Source: Haloplanus sp. CK5-1 (lineage in GTDB: Archaea > Halobacteriota > Halobacteria > Halobacteriales > Haloferacaceae). Taken from it: 64,000 bases of DNA. The DNA is taken from the NCBI RefSeq assembly GCF_037201915.1, contig NZ_CP147505.1, positions 2,108,001 through 2,172,000 of the forward strand, given 5' to 3'. The position numbers were made by a program, and so were the translations under genes. Positions 61,890-64,000 of the stretch are shown here, piece after piece (the stretch's first letter is position 1; every line of letters starts with the position of its first letter). The notes beneath the pieces were generated by a model. It made no database searches, was not told the origin of the DNA, and saw only the letters and a list, made by a program, of their open reading frames with translations.

Positions 61890-63107
61890 CGTGTTCAGCG
61901 CGTCCGGGACGACCAACACTCGGCTCCCGGGGTCGACGGCGTCTTCGACGCGGTCGGCGGCGCGCATGAGACACTCCTCGACGACCGCCGGGTGTTCGGA
62001 GTTCGTGACGTAGACGTCGGCGTCGCGGAGGGCGCGGGCGACGACGAACGCCCGCTGTGCGCCGGGGTCGTAGCCCGAGCGCATCGACTCGTACAGCGAC
62101 TGGGCGTCCGACGCCGACCGCAGGCGGTCGTAGAAGCGGCGCTCGCCTGCTCCCTGACCGGCACCCTCCTGCAGGCGCGCCGGGAGGACGACCCGCCCGC
62201 CCGGACGGACGGGGTCGTGGTCGCCGAGACACAGGTAGGTCGCGGCCCGGGTCGTCTGGTAGAGGGTCGCGTCTTTCGGCGCGCCGACGCCGCCGACCAC
62301 GGCGTCGTAGGTGTCTGCACCGTCCATCGACACCGACAACGCCGCCCGCGCCGTCGCCGCGAGGTCGGCGACCACCTCTCGGGGCCGCCCGGCGCTCGCG
62401 TCGAGGATCCCTCCGGGACCCTTCGTCACGTTCAGACAGAAGTCGAGGCCGACGGCGTCGCCCGCGCGGTCGACCGTCCCGCGGAAGGGGTTGTCGTCGA
62501 TCCGGCCGAGTCGGACGCCCGGGTCGGCGAGAACGTCCGGGCCGTGTGTGTAGCCGATCAGCGAGTCGTCGCCCGCGCCGATTGCGACGGTCTTCGCGCC
62601 GCCGGAGAAGCCGGCGTACTGGTGGGGCTCGACTAGCCCCGTCGACAGCACGCGATCCGCGTCGGCGACGAGGGGGTGGACCCGGACCGCAACCGAGTCG
62701 TCGCCCACTCCTCGGACCCGCCCCACCTCGACGGTCGCCTCGGGGTCGTGGTTCGTCGCGAGGTCGGCGTACTCGCCCAGTCCCTCGTGGAGTTCCGCGT
62801 CGGTCATCGGACGGTGGAGACCGAGACCGACCAGGATCGACAGGCGGTCGCGACCGACCGGCAGACGCTCCACCATGGCGTCGATCAGCGTCCCGTCGGG
62901 TGTCGCCCGGGTCACGTCGGTGACGACGACCGTCACGTCGTCGTCGGGGGCGACGAGCTCCGAGAGCGCCGGACCGTGCGGGTCGTCGAGGGCCTCCCGG
63001 GCCGCCACCGCGGGATCGACGGCCGTTCCGCCGGGACGACCGACGGTCCGCACCTCGCAGTCCGGAAGCGAGACGTCGACCGTCCCCGTGCCGAGCGGGA
63101 GTCGCAT
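61872..63107 (-). CDS. LarA-type nickel-pincer racemase family protein
   Basis: 411-aa protein of the LarA family (lactate racemase and relatives). DVTVVVTDVTRATPDGTLID and ILVGLGLHRPMTDAELHEGL are diagnostic, the His motif GLVEPHQYAGFSGGAKTVAI is clear, and the C-terminal half is typical. The family uses a nickel-pincer cofactor on 2-hydroxyacids. The cofactor genes larB, larC and larE are not here. Confidence 0.85.
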   Translation of the reverse strand: MRLPLGTGTVDVSLPDCEVRTVGRPGGTAVDPAVAAREALDDPHGPALSELVAPDDDVTVVVTDVTRATPDGTLIDAMVERLPVGRDRLSILVGLGLHRPMTDAELHEGLGEYADLATNHDPEATVEVGRVRGVGDDSVAVRVHPLVADADRVLSTGLVEPHQYAGFSGGAKTVAIGAGDDSLIGYTHGPDVLADPGVRLGRIDDNPFRGTVDRAGDAVGLDFCLNVTKGPGGILDASAGRPREVVADLAATARAALSVSMDGADTYDAVVGGVGAPKDATLYQTTRAATYLCLGDHDPVRPGGRVVLPARLQEGAGQGAGERRFYDRLRSASDAQSLYESMRSGYDPGAQRAFVVARALRDADVYVTNSEHPAVVEECLMRAADRVEDAVDPGSRVLVVPDALNTLLVEG

Positions 63108-63248
63108 ACCCCCGCGTTCGGCGCGCACCCGCCTCAACCTTCCGCCTCGGTCGACGAGAAGCAAGACGGCTCCGGTGTCGGGGGGGCGGCTACGGACGGG
63201 GACGACCGACGGATCACGGACCGGTGAGGCGACTCCGGGGCCGCCGAC

Positions 63249-64000
63249 TCACCGCCGCGCCCAGTCCAGCATCCGTGCGTAGAACGGCTCCGATTCCAGC
63301 GCGTCGGCGTCGCCGACGAGGACGAGTGCCTTCTTCGCCCGCGTGAGCGCGACGTTCACCCGCCGGGTGTCTTCGAAGATCGGCCCGTCCAACTCGTCCG
63401 TGGCCACGAAGGAGACGACCACCACTTCGGCGCTCGATCCCTGAAACCGGTCGACGGTGTCGACGGCGACGTCGACCCGACGGCCGATCTCGGCGACCTG
63501 CGCCCGGAACGGTGCGATCACGACCACGTCGTCGCGGTCGACGCCGGCGTCGAGGTACTCCTCCACCACGGCGGCGACGCGGTCGGCTTCGATGGGGTTG
63601 GCGTTGCCCTCGCGTCGACCGTCCGGATCGACGAATCTGACACCGTCTCGGAGGTGGTCGGGGAGCGCCGCGCCATCGACGTCGGGCAGGTCAGCCAACT
63701 GACCCCCAGCGACTTCGGGCGTCGCCGGCCGGAGCGCGCCGTCGTAGAACTCCGCCGAGGCGAACGCCTGGATGCGCTGGCTCATGCGGTACTGCTCGTC
63801 GAGCATGACCGACGCCTCGGGGTGGTCGTCGTGCAGGCGCTCGAACAGCGAGCGCGCGAGGCGTTCGTCGCCCGACTGGACGACTGGGGGGAGTTGCTGG
63901 TGGTCGCCGACGAGGACGAACTGGTCGGCGCGATTGATGGCTGCGAGCGTCCCCGGTTCGGTGAGTTGGGAGGCTTCGTCCACGACGGCGACGTCGAACG
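63249..64000 (-). CDS. Dna2/UPF1-type superfamily 1 helicase (partial)
   Basis: The last 250 or so residues of a larger helicase that runs off the right edge of the window. Motif II (VVDEASQLTEPG), motif III (VLVGDHQQLPPVV), motif IV (LDEQYRMSQRIQAF), motif V (VDRFQGSSAEVVVVSFVATD) and motif VI (RRVNVALTRAKKALVLVGD) are intact. Haloarchaeal relatives are Dna2-like proteins, sometimes with a nuclease domain at the N-terminus, which is outside the window. Confidence 0.9.
   Translation of the reverse strand, partial: FDVAVVDEASQLTEPGTLAAINRADQFVLVGDHQQLPPVVQSGDERLARSLFERLHDDHPEASVMLDEQYRMSQRIQAFASAEFYDGALRPATPEVAGGQLADLPDVDGAALPDHLRDGVRFVDPDGRREGNANPIEADRVAAVVEEYLDAGVDRDDVVVIAPFRAQVAEIGRRVDVAVDTVDRFQGSSAEVVVVSFVATDELDGPIFEDTRRVNVALTRAKKALVLVGDADALESEPFYARMLDWARR

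Overview
The window is a GC-rich stretch of a haloarchaeal chromosome (class Halobacteria). The evidence is acidic proteins, haloarchaeal-only small families, archaeal genes (elp3, dph2, gatE, mevalonate kinase plus isopentenyl phosphate kinase, Lhr helicase), Tat lipoprotein signals, and TATA elements about 26-28 bases before start codons, which implies leaderless mRNAs. The genus cannot be fixed from the sequence alone. The right edge cuts a Dna2/UPF1-type helicase gene.

1-10.7 kb is ordinary core: hexapeptide acyltransferase, Elp3, an S1/OB/RecJ-like protein whose DHH residues are eroded, a Yip1-type membrane protein, a PhaB/FabG reductase, a LOG-like protein, TrmO, Dph2, and two haloarchaeal regulators.

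11.09-19.69 kb is an integrated mobile element of about 8.6 kb. A tRNA-Leu(CAA) gene (11043-11126) forms one edge. The 5' half of that tRNA recurs as a 45-bp imperfect direct repeat at 19644-19688, and a tyrosine recombinase lies next to the repeat. The cargo is AT-richer than its surroundings and rich in predicted DNA-binding and nuclease folds. There is a three-gene run of RHH-RAMA-like, RAMA-like and PD-(D/E)XK-like proteins. There is a convergent DUF6884/GIY-YIG pair, an AT-rich two-helix membrane protein flanked by an inverted decayed duplication, and a second PD-(D/E)XK-like protein. There is also a small ribbon-helix-helix gene bracketed by 17-bp palindromes and outer inverted repeats, and a stand-alone RarA C-terminal-like protein. 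Spaced iteron-like repeats lie just inside the tRNA end. The best candidate for an undescribed system is the RAMA/nuclease cassette, read here as a possible modification-sensing defence module.

19.7-24.4 kb is a second accessory stretch: a Tat-exported DUF5602-type protein diverging from an animal-type haem peroxidase, then a Tat lipoprotein gene split by an IS630-like insertion sequence whose transposase needs a -1 frameshift.

24.4-64 kb returns to core. It holds an amidase, AIM24, an RsmB/F-type RNA methyltransferase with a partner, the pterin/folate pair mptE-like and folP, a SPOUT methyltransferase, GatE, a CitE-type lyase and a large FAD/Fe-S dehydrogenase. It also holds Asd, biotin carboxylase-BCCP with BirA, UspA, an amidohydrolase, an HD phosphohydrolase, a DJ-1/PfpI protein with 69-bp tandem repeats at its end, and superoxide dismutase. 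These are followed by DHFR and ThyX flanking a Rieske-glutamate synthase fusion, a DHH phosphoesterase, a metallo-beta-lactamase fold protein, the isoprenoid pair ipk/mvk, a LAGLIDADG-HNH fusion with lost LAGLIDADG acids, Lhr, and a LarA-type protein.
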